From UBA4416 sp040386075 (GTDB lineage: Bacteria > Bacteroidota > Bacteroidia > B-17B0 > Aurantibacillaceae): a stretch of 64,000 nt of DNA. Position numbers and translations under genes: made by a program. The stretch spans positions 27,558 through 91,557 of the forward strand of contig JAZKGE010000047.1 of assembly GCA_040386075.1 (NCBI GenBank), written 5' to 3'. The notes under the pieces are model-generated. The model was not told the origin of the DNA. It saw only the letters and a list, made by a program, of their open reading frames with translations, and ran no database searches. Shown piece by piece: positions 55,555 to 64,000 of this stretch. The number at the start of each line of letters is the position of its first letter. The stretch's first letter is position 1.

Positions 55555-58500
55555 TTAGGCTTCTTCTTCGATCTCTTCTTTAGATGCCATTAAGCGTTCG
55601 TACTCTTCTTTACTACCAACAACGATCTTCTCGTATTGGCGTAAACCTGTACCTGCAGGAATTAAATGTCCAACAATTACGTTTTCTTTTAATCCTTGTA
55701 ATGTATCTACTTTTCCGTTTACTGCTGCTTCGTTCAATACTTTAGTGGTTTCCTGGAACGATGCCGCAGAGATCCAACTGTTAGTTTGTAACGATGCTCT
55801 TGTAATACCTTGTAAGATAGAAGTTGCTGTTGCAGGAACTGCATCACGAGCTTCAACTAATTTTAAATCCTTACGACGCAACACAGAGTTCTCATCACGT
55901 AATTTACGTGCAGTTACTATTTGTCCACGTTTCAGGTTTTCAGAATCACCCGGCTCAACAACTACTTTTTTACCATACAACTCATCATTCTCAGTCATGA
56001 AGTTGATTTTATTGATCAACTGTAATTCTAAGAAAGATGTATCACCCGGATCTTCAATTTGAACTTTACGCATCATCTGACGAACGATCGTTTCGAAATG
56101 CTTATCATTCAATTTTTGTCCTTGTAAACGGTAAACCTCCTGGATCTCATTTACTAAGTATTCCTGAACAGCTGTAGGTCCTTTAATTGCTAAGATATCG
56201 CTAGGAGAAGTTGCGCCATCAGATAATTGCTCACCTGCTTTCACGAAATCGTTTTCCTGTACTAAGATATGTTTAGATAAAGACACTAAGTAACGGTGTT
56301 GTTCGCCAGTTTTAGCTTCAACAATTACTTCGCGGTTACCACGTTTGATCTTACCGAAAGTAACGATACCGTCAATTTCAGAAACCACTGCAGGATTAGA
56401 TGGATTACGTGCTTCGAATAACTCAGTTACACGAGGTAAACCACCTGTAATATCTCCTGTTTTACCGGTAACACGAGGGATCTTCACTAAAATTTGTCCT
56501 AATTCAACTTTTACTTTTTCGTTCACAACAATGTGTGCACTGATAGGTAAGTTGTAAGTTTTTAAAGGCTCGCCTTTTTTATCAACGATTCTTAATAACG
56601 GACTCAATGTTTTATCTCTGCTCTCGATAATTACTTTCTCACGGAAACCTGTTTGTTCATCAGATTCTTCACGGTAAGTTACGTTTTCTTTAATTCCTTC
56701 GTACTCTACAGTACCGGCAAATTCAGAAACGATAACCGCGTTATATGGATCCCAATCACAAATTACATCTCCTTTTTTCACTTTCGCGCTAGGTTTGATA
56801 TATAATTGAGAACCATAAGGAATATTACCTGTTGTTAAAGTGATACCAGTATTTGCATCAACGATACGAACCTCCGTAGAACGGCCAATAACTACATTAG
56901 CTTTAGTTCCGTCAGCGTTAATACGCTCAACTGTACGTAATTCGTCGATCTCGGCAATACCATCGTATTTAGCAATTAAGCTTGATGATGCTGCCGTGTT
57001 AGATGCAGTACCCCCAACGTGGAACGTACGTAATGTTAACTGTGTACCCGGCTCACCAATTGATTGAGCTGCGATTACACCAACTGCCTCACCTAATTGT
57101 ACCTGACGGCCATTAGATAAGTTACGTCCGTAACATTTTGAACAAACTCCTAATTTAGATTCGCAGGTTAATACCGAACGAATTTCAACTGATTCGATTG
57201 GAGATTTTTCAATGGATGCACATACATCTTCATCGATCATTTCGCCACCAGTAACAATTAAGTCACCTGTAGTTGGATGATATACATCATTTAATGCAAT
57301 ACGTCCTAAAACTCTGTCAGTTAATGATTCAACGATATCATCATTGTTTTTCAATGCCATAGCTGTTAAACCACGCAATGTACCACAATCATCTTCGTTA
57401 ATAATAACATCCTGAGCAACGTCAACCAAACGACGAGTTAAGTAACCCGCATCAGCTGTTTTTAAGGCCGTATCTGCTAAACCTTTACGAGCACCGTGGG
57501 TAGAAATAAAGTATTCTAAGATGGATAAACCTTCACGGAAGTTAGATAATACAGGGTTCTCAATAATGGAAGCCGTTGTATCACCTGCTTTCTGTGGCTT
57601 AGCCATCAAACCACGCATACCACTTAACTGTTTAATTTGTTCTTTAGATCCACGGGCACCAGAGTCAAGCATCATATAAACGGCGTTGAAACCTTGTTTA
57701 TCTGTACTTAAAACATCTAATACCTTTTTCGTAACCTTAGAGTTAGCATGTGTCCAGATATCAATTACCTGGTTATAACGCTCGTTGTTAGTAATGAATC
57801 CCATTGAGTAGTTATTCATTACTTCATCAACCTGCGCACGTGCATCTTTAATGATCTTAAATTTCTCCTCCGGAGTTTCGATATCACCTAAGTTAAATGA
57901 TAATCCTCCTTTGAAGGCTGTTTTAAACCCTAAGTCTTTGATATCATCTAAGAACTTAGCTGTTTTAGCCATACCTGTTTTCTTAACCACCATCCCGATA
58001 ATATCACGAAGCGATTTTTTAGTCAACAATTCGTTGATGTAACCTACTTCATGCGGAACAACCTGGTTAAACATAACGCGTCCAACTGTTGTTTCAATTA
58101 CTTTAGTAACTAATTTATCGCCATCCAAAGCATTAGTAACACGTACTTTAATTTGCGCGTGGATATCAATTTGCTTTTCATTTAAAGCAATGTTAACTTC
58201 TTCGGCACTATAAAATATTTTACCTTCTCCTCTTACTGCATCATTAGGTAAGTTCTTTTTAGATTTAGTTAAATAGTATAAACCTAAAACCATATCCTGA
58301 GATGGAACCGCAACCGGTGCACCGTTAGATGGATTTAAAATGTTATGAGAAGCCAACATTAAAATTTGAGCTTCTAATACTGCGGCATGTCCTAATGGAA
58401 CGTGTACCGCCATTTGATCACCATCAAAATCGGCGTTGAATGCAGAACACACTAATGGGTGTAACTGAATTGCTTTTCCTTCAATTAATTTTGGCTGGAA

Positions 58501-59850
58501 AGCCTGGATACCTAATCTGTGCAATGTTGGTGCACGGTTTAACATCACAGGATGTCCTCTTAATACGTTCTCTAAAATATCCCAAACGATAGGTTCTTTC
58601 TTATCTACAATTTTCTTAGCAGATTTTACCGTTTTCACGATACCACGCTCGATCATTTTGCGGATAATAAACGGCTTGAATAACTCAGCTGCCATATCTT
58701 TTGGTAAACCACACTCGTGTAGTTTCATTTCAGGTCCTACAACAATTACCGAACGTGCAGAATAATCAACACGTTTTCCTAATAAGTTTTGACGGAAACG
58801 GCCTTGTTTACCTTTTAATGAATCAGAAAGTGATTTTAACGGACGGTTAGATTCAGTTTTAACCGCGTTAGATTTACGTGAGTTATCGAATAATGAATCT
58901 ACTGACTCCTGTAACATACGTTTTTCGTTACGTAAAATTACATCCGGTGCTTTGATCTCGATCAAACGTTTTAAACGGTTGTTACGGATAATTACACGAC
59001 GGTATAAGTCATTTAAATCGGAAGTAGCAAAACGGCCACCATCCAATGGCACCAATGGACGCAACTCCGGTGGAATAACCGGAACGGTCTTAATGATCAT
59101 CCATTCAGGACGGTTTTCGATATGACGGTTAGCAGCTCTGAAAGCTTCGATAACCTGTAAACGTTTTAATGCTTCATTTTTACGTTGCTGAGAAGTTTCG
59201 GTATTTGCTTTGTGACGTAACTCATAAGATAATTCATCTAATTGTAAACGTGCTAACAAATCCTGCAAAGCTTCAGCCCCCATTTTAGCAATAAATTTAT
59301 TAGGATCTGAATCGTCTAATAAATGATTGTCTTTTGGTAACGTGTCAACTAAGTTCAAATATTCTTCTTCAGTTAAAAAATCCAAATATGCTGTTCCATT
59401 TTGAGCGGCAACACCTGCATTAATTACTACATAACGTTCGTAGTAAATAATCATATCTAATTTTTTAGTTGGTAAGCCCAATAAGTAACCAATTTTATTT
59501 GGTAACGAACGGAAATACCAGATATGAGCAACAGGAACAACTAAGTTAATGTGACCCATACGTTCTCTACGAACTTTTTTCTCGGTTACTTCAACACCAC
59601 AACGATCGCAGATAATACCTTTGTAACGGATACGCTTGTATTTTCCACAGTGACATTCGTAATCTTTAACCGGCCCAAAAATACGCTCGCAAAACAAACC
59701 ATCTCTTTCTGGTTTGTAAGTACGGTAGTTAATAGTTTCCGGTTTTAAAACTTCACCTGCACTACGTTGAAGAATAGTTTCCGGAGAAGCTAAACTAATA
59801 GTGATCTTGGAGAAGTTCGATTTTACTTTGTTATCTTTTCTTAAAGCCAT
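55555..59850 (-). CDS. rpoC: DNA-directed RNA polymerase subunit beta'
   Basis: The 1431-residue protein has the expected length for Bacteroidota. It contains the N-terminal zinc site (CHCGKYKRIRYKGIICDRCGVEV), the absolutely conserved catalytic magnesium loop NADFDGDQ, and the second zinc region (CESKLGVCSKCYG). The bridge-helix and trigger-loop region is intact (GEAVGVIAAQSIGEPGTQLT). It forms the catalytic core with RpoB. It lies 92 bp downstream of rpoB and ends before a strong terminator. Confidence 0.99.
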   Translation of the reverse strand: MALRKDNKVKSNFSKITISLASPETILQRSAGEVLKPETINYRTYKPERDGLFCERIFGPVKDYECHCGKYKRIRYKGIICDRCGVEVTEKKVRRERMGHINLVVPVAHIWYFRSLPNKIGYLLGLPTKKLDMIIYYERYVVINAGVAAQNGTAYLDFLTEEEYLNLVDTLPKDNHLLDDSDPNKFIAKMGAEALQDLLARLQLDELSYELRHKANTETSQQRKNEALKRLQVIEAFRAANRHIENRPEWMIIKTVPVIPPELRPLVPLDGGRFATSDLNDLYRRVIIRNNRLKRLIEIKAPDVILRNEKRMLQESVDSLFDNSRKSNAVKTESNRPLKSLSDSLKGKQGRFRQNLLGKRVDYSARSVIVVGPEMKLHECGLPKDMAAELFKPFIIRKMIERGIVKTVKSAKKIVDKKEPIVWDILENVLRGHPVMLNRAPTLHRLGIQAFQPKLIEGKAIQLHPLVCSAFNADFDGDQMAVHVPLGHAAVLEAQILMLASHNILNPSNGAPVAVPSQDMVLGLYYLTKSKKNLPNDAVRGEGKIFYSAEEVNIALNEKQIDIHAQIKVRVTNALDGDKLVTKVIETTVGRVMFNQVVPHEVGYINELLTKKSLRDIIGMVVKKTGMAKTAKFLDDIKDLGFKTAFKGGLSFNLGDIETPEEKFKIIKDARAQVDEVMNNYSMGFITNNERYNQVIDIWTHANSKVTKKVLDVLSTDKQGFNAVYMMLDSGARGSKEQIKQLSGMRGLMAKPQKAGDTTASIIENPVLSNFREGLSILEYFISTHGARKGLADTALKTADAGYLTRRLVDVAQDVIINEDDCGTLRGLTAMALKNNDDIVESLTDRVLGRIALNDVYHPTTGDLIVTGGEMIDEDVCASIEKSPIESVEIRSVLTCESKLGVCSKCYGRNLSNGRQVQLGEAVGVIAAQSIGEPGTQLTLRTFHVGGTASNTAASSSLIAKYDGIAEIDELRTVERINADGTKANVVIGRSTEVRIVDANTGITLTTGNIPYGSQLYIKPSAKVKKGDVICDWDPYNAVIVSEFAGTVEYEGIKENVTYREESDEQTGFREKVIIESRDKTLSPLLRIVDKKGEPLKTYNLPISAHIVVNEKVKVELGQILVKIPRVTGKTGDITGGLPRVTELFEARNPSNPAVVSEIDGIVTFGKIKRGNREVIVEAKTGEQHRYLVSLSKHILVQENDFVKAGEQLSDGATSPSDILAIKGPTAVQEYLVNEIQEVYRLQGQKLNDKHFETIVRQMMRKVQIEDPGDTSFLELQLINKINFMTENDELYGKKVVVEPGDSENLKRGQIVTARKLRDENSVLRRKDLKLVEARDAVPATATSILQGITRASLQTNSWISAASFQETTKVLNEAAVNGKVDTLQGLKENVIVGHLIPAGTGLRQYEKIVVGSKEEYERLMASKEEIEEEA

Positions 59851-59897
59851 TTTTTTGCTTTTTGGTTTTAGTGATAATAAAAATTCTTTACTTATTC

Positions 59898-59928
59898 ACC
59901 GGTGGCTTCGAGAGCCTCAGCCACCAGT
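59898..59928 (-). other. Hairpin in the rpoB-rpoC spacer
   Basis: ACCGGTGGCT (59898-59907) pairs with AGCCACCAGT (59919-59928) with one mismatch on the plus strand and a G-U pair in the minus-strand transcript. No T run follows directly, so it is more likely an RNA-processing or stability element than a terminator. Its role is unknown. Confidence 0.5.
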
Positions 59929-59942
59929 GTTTAAAGTTTATC

Positions 59943-62900
59943 TTAATCCAATGTTACATCTAATGCTAATCCACGCAATTCGTGCATTAATACATTAAAC
60001 GATTCTGGTATACCCGGAGCAGGAATGTTTTCGCCTTTTACAATTGCTTCGTAAGCTTTTGCACGACCCATTACATCATCTGATTTAATGGTTAATAATT
60101 CCTGTAACACATTCGCAGCACCGTATGCTTCCAATGCCCAAACCTCCATCTCACCAAAACGCTGACCACCAAACTGTGCTTTACCACCTAAAGGTTGTTG
60201 CGTAATTAATGAATATGGTCCGATCGAACGTGCATGCATCTTATCATCTACCATGTGACCTAATTTTAACATGTAAATGATACCTACTGTTGCAGGCTGG
60301 TCAAATTTCTCACCGGTTCCACCATCAATTAAGAAGGTACGGCCATATTGAGGAATTTTTGCTTTTGTTGTATACTCATCAATTTGTTCCATTGAAGCAC
60401 CGTCAAAGATCGGAGTTGAGAATTTCAATCCTAATTCTTTACCGGCCCAAGCTAATACAGTTTCATAGATCTGTCCGATGTTCATACGGGATGGTACACC
60501 TAATGGATTTAATACGATATCAACCGGAGTTCCATCATCTAAGAACGGCATGTCTTCGTCTTTAACGATACGAGCAACAATACCTTTGTTACCATGACGC
60601 CCTGCCATCTTATCACCCACTTTTAACTTACGTTTTTGTGCGATGTAAACTTTAGCTAACTGAACAATACCATTTGGTAATTCATCACCAACCGTAATTT
60701 GGAACTTAGCACGTTTGTACTGACCTAAATAATCATTGAATTTGATCATGAAGTTATGTAACAAACGCTCAATTTGCTCATTCTTATCTTTATCAGTTGT
60801 CCAGTTACCTGGATTAACTTCAGAGAAATCAACTTTCTCTAATAATTTTTGAGTGAATTTTGTTCCTTTAGTAATTACCTCTTCACCTAAGATATTGTGA
60901 ACACCTTGAGATGTACGGCCATTAACCAGTTCAAATAATTTTTCAACTAATTGATACTTGATATTAGCAATTTCTTTATTATGATCTGCATCTAATTTTT
61001 CAATTAAAGGCTTTTCATCAGCTTTTTGCTTTTTATCTTTAATAGCACGCGAGAATAATTTTTTATCAACGATAACACCTTTGATAGAAGGAGATACACG
61101 TAAAGACGCATCTTTAACGTCACCTGCTTTATCACCAAAGATAGCGCGTAATAATTTTTCTTCAGGAGATGGATCAGTTTCACCTTTTGGAGTGATTTTT
61201 CCAATTAAGATGTCACCTTCTTTAACCTCAGCACCAACACGAATCACACCTTTTTCATCCAGGTCTTTAGTTGCATCTTCACTTACGTTAGGAATATCTG
61301 GAGTTAACTCTTCCATTCCACGTTTTGTATCACGCACTTCTAAAGAATATTCATCAATATGAATAGATGTAAAGATATCATCACGGATGATACGTTCAGA
61401 GATTACGATCGCATCCTCAAAGTTATAACCTTTCCAAGGCATGAACGCTACTTTTAAGTTACGTCCTAATGCTAATTCACCTTTATCGGTTGCATAACCA
61501 TCACATAATACTTGTCCTTTGATTACTTTATCACCTTTCTTAACGATAGGTTTTAAGTTCATACAAGTACTTTGATTGGTTTTTTGGAATTTAGTTAATT
61601 TATAAGTTCTAACATCACCTTCAAACGATACTAATTTCTCGTCGTTAGTTCTGTTGTAACGAATTACAATTTCTCTTGCATCAACATATTCAACAATTCC
61701 TTCGCCTTCTGCATTAATTAATACACGGCTATCTTCAGCTACACGAGCTTCGATACCAGTACCAACGATTGGTGCTTCCGGACGCATTAATGGAACTGCC
61801 TGACGTTGCATGTTCGATCCCATCAAGGCACGGTTGGCATCATCATGTTCCAGAAATGGAATTAATGAAGCTGCAATCGATGCAATCTGGTTAGGAGCAA
61901 CGTCCATCAGGTTTACTTTAGATGGCTCAATTACCGGGAAATCCCCTTCGTAACGGGCAGTTACTTTGTCACTTACAAAGTTTCCTTTTTCATCTAATTC
62001 TGCTGATGTTTGAGCAATATTTTTTTGATCTTCTTCTTCAGCTGTTAAATAAGTAATGCCTTTATTTACTTCAACTTTACCGTTAGTTACACTACGGAAA
62101 GGTGTTTCGATAAATCCTAACTTATTAACTTTTGCGAAAACGCAAAGTGAAGAGATCAAACCAATGTTTGGTCCCTCAGGAGTTTCAATTGTACATAAAC
62201 GGCCGTAGTGAGTGTAGTGAACGTCACGTACCTCAAAACCTGCACGTTCACGGGATAAACCTCCTGGCCCTAGTGCCGAAAGACGACGCTTGTGCGTGAT
62301 CTCCGATAAAGGATTGGTTTGATCCATGAACTGAGATAATTGATTGGTTCCGAAGAACGAATTAATTACAGAAGATAATGTTTTTGCGTTGATCAAATCG
62401 GTTGGAGTAAATACCTCGTTATCACGAACGTTCATACGTTCACGAATAGTACGAGCCATACGGGCTAAACCAACACCAAATTGAGAGAATAATTGTTCAC
62501 CAACTGTACGAACACGACGGTTAGACAAGTGATCGATATCATCCACATCAGTTTTTGAGTTAATTAATTCGATCAAATATTTCATGATCAAAATAATATC
62601 TTCTCTTGTAAGTACACGAATATTCATAGGAATATCGATACCTAATTTTTTGTTGATACGGAAACGACCTACTTCACCTAAATCATAACGTTTGTCAGAG
62701 AAGAACAACTTATCGATCACTCCACGAGCTGTTTCTTCATCAGGTGGCTCAGCATTACGAAGTAAACGGTAGATATACTCGATCGCTTCTTTTTCTGAGT
62801 TAGTTGAATCTTTTTGTAAAGTATTGTAGATAATAGCAAAATCTGCTGTATTTACGTCTTCTTTGTGCAGGATGATAGATTTAACACCAGCGTCAGCAAT

Positions 62901-63755
62901 TAAGTCGATATGTAAATCATCTAAAATCGTTTCACGATCTAAGATAACTTCGTTACGCTCAATTGATACAACTTCCCCGGTATCCTCATCAACGAAATCC
63001 TCGATCCATGTTTTTAAAACACGAGCGGCTAGTCTACGACCAACTTCACGTTTTAAGCCTGCTTTCGAAACTTTCACTTCGTCAGCTAAACCAAAGATCT
63101 CTAAAATTTGTTTATCGCTTTCAAAACCGATAGCACGTAATAACGTTGTTACCGGTAATTTTTTCTTACGATCGATGTATGCATACATGACATTGTTAAT
63201 GTCTGTTGCAAATTCGATCCATGAACCTTTGAAAGGAATAACACGAGCACTATATAATTTAGTACCATTTGCGTGACGGCTTTGTCCGAAGAATACGCCT
63301 GGTGAACGGTGTAATTGAGAAACAATAACACGTTCAGCACCATTGATCACGAATGATCCTTTTGGCGTCATGTACGGGATTGTTCCCAAATAAACGTCCT
63401 GCACGATGGTTTCAAAATCTTCATGTTCAGGATCAGTACAGTAAAGCTTTAATTTAGCTTTTAAAGGCACTGAATAAGTTAAACCACGGCTAATACACTC
63501 TTCAAGAGCATAGCGTGGTGGATCTACGAAATAATCCAAAAACTCTAATACGAAGTTATTTCTCGCATCAGAGATAGGAAAGTTTTCGGCAAATACGCGG
63601 AACAAACCTTCATTTTTACGGTTATCCGGTGTGGTTTCTAATTGAAAGAAATCCTGGAAGGATTTCACTTGTATATCCAAAAAATCAGGATACTCAATTG
63701 GAAATTTGTTTGAAGAGAAGTTAATTCTCTGTGATTTTTTAATTGCTGTAGCCAA
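59943..63755 (-). CDS. rpoB: DNA-directed RNA polymerase subunit beta
   Basis: The 1270-residue protein carries the rifampicin-pocket region (FFGTNQLSQFMDQTNPLSEITHKRRLSALGPGGLSRERAGFEVRD split across about residues 468-512). It also has the GRHGNKG motif, the FDGA stretch and the C-terminal clamp region (GGKAQFGGQRFGEMEVWALEAYGA). It pairs with RpoC, and the gene order rplL-rpoB-rpoC is the usual one. A hairpin in the spacer upstream may attenuate transcription from the ribosomal-protein genes. Confidence 0.99.
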   Translation of the reverse strand: MATAIKKSQRINFSSNKFPIEYPDFLDIQVKSFQDFFQLETTPDNRKNEGLFRVFAENFPISDARNNFVLEFLDYFVDPPRYALEECISRGLTYSVPLKAKLKLYCTDPEHEDFETIVQDVYLGTIPYMTPKGSFVINGAERVIVSQLHRSPGVFFGQSRHANGTKLYSARVIPFKGSWIEFATDINNVMYAYIDRKKKLPVTTLLRAIGFESDKQILEIFGLADEVKVSKAGLKREVGRRLAARVLKTWIEDFVDEDTGEVVSIERNEVILDRETILDDLHIDLIADAGVKSIILHKEDVNTADFAIIYNTLQKDSTNSEKEAIEYIYRLLRNAEPPDEETARGVIDKLFFSDKRYDLGEVGRFRINKKLGIDIPMNIRVLTREDIILIMKYLIELINSKTDVDDIDHLSNRRVRTVGEQLFSQFGVGLARMARTIRERMNVRDNEVFTPTDLINAKTLSSVINSFFGTNQLSQFMDQTNPLSEITHKRRLSALGPGGLSRERAGFEVRDVHYTHYGRLCTIETPEGPNIGLISSLCVFAKVNKLGFIETPFRSVTNGKVEVNKGITYLTAEEEDQKNIAQTSAELDEKGNFVSDKVTARYEGDFPVIEPSKVNLMDVAPNQIASIAASLIPFLEHDDANRALMGSNMQRQAVPLMRPEAPIVGTGIEARVAEDSRVLINAEGEGIVEYVDAREIVIRYNRTNDEKLVSFEGDVRTYKLTKFQKTNQSTCMNLKPIVKKGDKVIKGQVLCDGYATDKGELALGRNLKVAFMPWKGYNFEDAIVISERIIRDDIFTSIHIDEYSLEVRDTKRGMEELTPDIPNVSEDATKDLDEKGVIRVGAEVKEGDILIGKITPKGETDPSPEEKLLRAIFGDKAGDVKDASLRVSPSIKGVIVDKKLFSRAIKDKKQKADEKPLIEKLDADHNKEIANIKYQLVEKLFELVNGRTSQGVHNILGEEVITKGTKFTQKLLEKVDFSEVNPGNWTTDKDKNEQIERLLHNFMIKFNDYLGQYKRAKFQITVGDELPNGIVQLAKVYIAQKRKLKVGDKMAGRHGNKGIVARIVKDEDMPFLDDGTPVDIVLNPLGVPSRMNIGQIYETVLAWAGKELGLKFSTPIFDGASMEQIDEYTTKAKIPQYGRTFLIDGGTGEKFDQPATVGIIYMLKLGHMVDDKMHARSIGPYSLITQQPLGGKAQFGGQRFGEMEVWALEAYGAANVLQELLTIKSDDVMGRAKAYEAIVKGENIPAPGIPESFNVLMHELRGLALDVTLD

Positions 63756-63820
63756 TGTAATGAAGTTTATTAGTTAGTATTCTAAAAGAGTTACGCCAAT
63801 TACTAAAAGCAGAAAAAAGG

Positions 63821-63856
63821 GTTAAGGTCTTTTGCCGAAGCAAAGAAGACCTTAAC
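63821..63856 (-). terminator. rplL-rpoB spacer hairpin, probable attenuator
   Basis: GTTAAGGTCTT (63821-63831) pairs with AAGACCTTAAC (63846-63856), with an inner TTGC/GCAA stem capped by a CGAA loop. In the minus-strand transcript CCC and a run of six T follow. It lies 20 bp after the rplL stop and about 65 bp before rpoB. Partial termination at this site is known in other bacteria, and I infer the same here. Confidence 0.8.
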
Positions 63857-63875
63857 ACCTGTTTTGTAAGTAAAA

Positions 63876-64000
63876 TTATTTTACTTCTACTTTTGCACCA
63901 GCTTCTTCTAAAGCCTTTTTAATAGACTCAGCTTCTTCTTTTGCAATACCTTCTTTAACTGGTTTTGGAGCACCATCAACTAAATCTTTAGCTTCTTTTA
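63876..64000 (-). CDS. rplL: Ribosomal protein bL12 (C-terminal end only)
   Basis: The last 41 residues are present and read through to the window edge. They include EAKDLVDGAPKPVKEGI, then KEEAESIKKALEEAGAKVEVK and the stop. This is the conserved C-terminal domain of L7/L12, which binds translation factors on the ribosomal stalk. Gene order to rpoB is standard. Confidence 0.95.
   Translation of the reverse strand, partial: KEAKDLVDGAPKPVKEGIAKEEAESIKKALEEAGAKVEVK

Noticed and set aside
1..64000. tRNA genes, rRNA genes, transposases, prophage genes
   Set aside because: I looked for the usual cloverleaf ends, TTCGA loops and DDE-type or recombinase proteins and found none that hold up.

Overview
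The window is a low-GC piece of a Bacteroidota chromosome. The evidence is eight reading frames with C-terminal sorting domains of the type IX secretion system (T9SS), promoter boxes of the TTG...TAnnTTTG type, little sign of Shine-Dalgarno sequences, a DarB-like ketosynthase, TPR-SpoIIE phosphatases and a Bacteroidota-type rpoBC locus. I cannot resolve the family or genus.

Layout. 1-2859 (+): the 3' part of a multihaem cytochrome c with TPRs, then aroB. 2856-13383 (-): two tandem TPR/SpoIIE phosphatase sensors, an SRPBCC/GyrI-like protein, an unknown secreted protein abutting icmF, and a small membrane protein. 13669-19562 (+): an M16 peptidase, an HD-phosphohydrolase/PPAT fusion, a T9SS-exported subtilisin and a FRG-domain protein. 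19600-21468 (-): a T9SS-exported surface protein. 21643-23962 (+): purB and a glycosyltransferase. 24005-28382 (-): an MBOAT acyltransferase with two SGNH proteins, which looks like a polysaccharide O-acetylation operon. 28760-34252 (+): tig, a four-gene DarB-like KAS III / DUF1702 / small protein / BtrH-like set, and a lipoprotein. 34341-55400 (-): a 21-kb array of giant secreted proteins. 55555-64000 (-): rpoC, rpoB and the end of rplL.

The most striking part is the 34-55 kb array. Six loci in one orientation carry different N-terminal display regions (BNR-like, Ig-like, SBBP-like, a 57-residue DIYAQR repeat, FG-GAP). All end in the same cassette: a dockerin-like pair of Ca loops, a cohesin-like beta domain and a T9SS type A sorting domain. 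Five of the six cassettes are exactly 981 bp and the sixth is 990 bp. Stretches of about 100 bp are nearly identical between different pairs of copies, which indicates gene-conversion-like exchange. Having a dockerin-like and a cohesin-like part on the same exported chain suggests, as a hypothesis only, surface proteins that bind one another. One of the six loci is split by a single-base deletion at about 46666.

Intergenic DNA carries several dispersed palindromic repeat families, clear terminators at 6896-6928, 23974-23999 and 55475-55506, and a hairpin between rplL and rpoB. I found no tRNA, rRNA, CRISPR array or insertion sequence.
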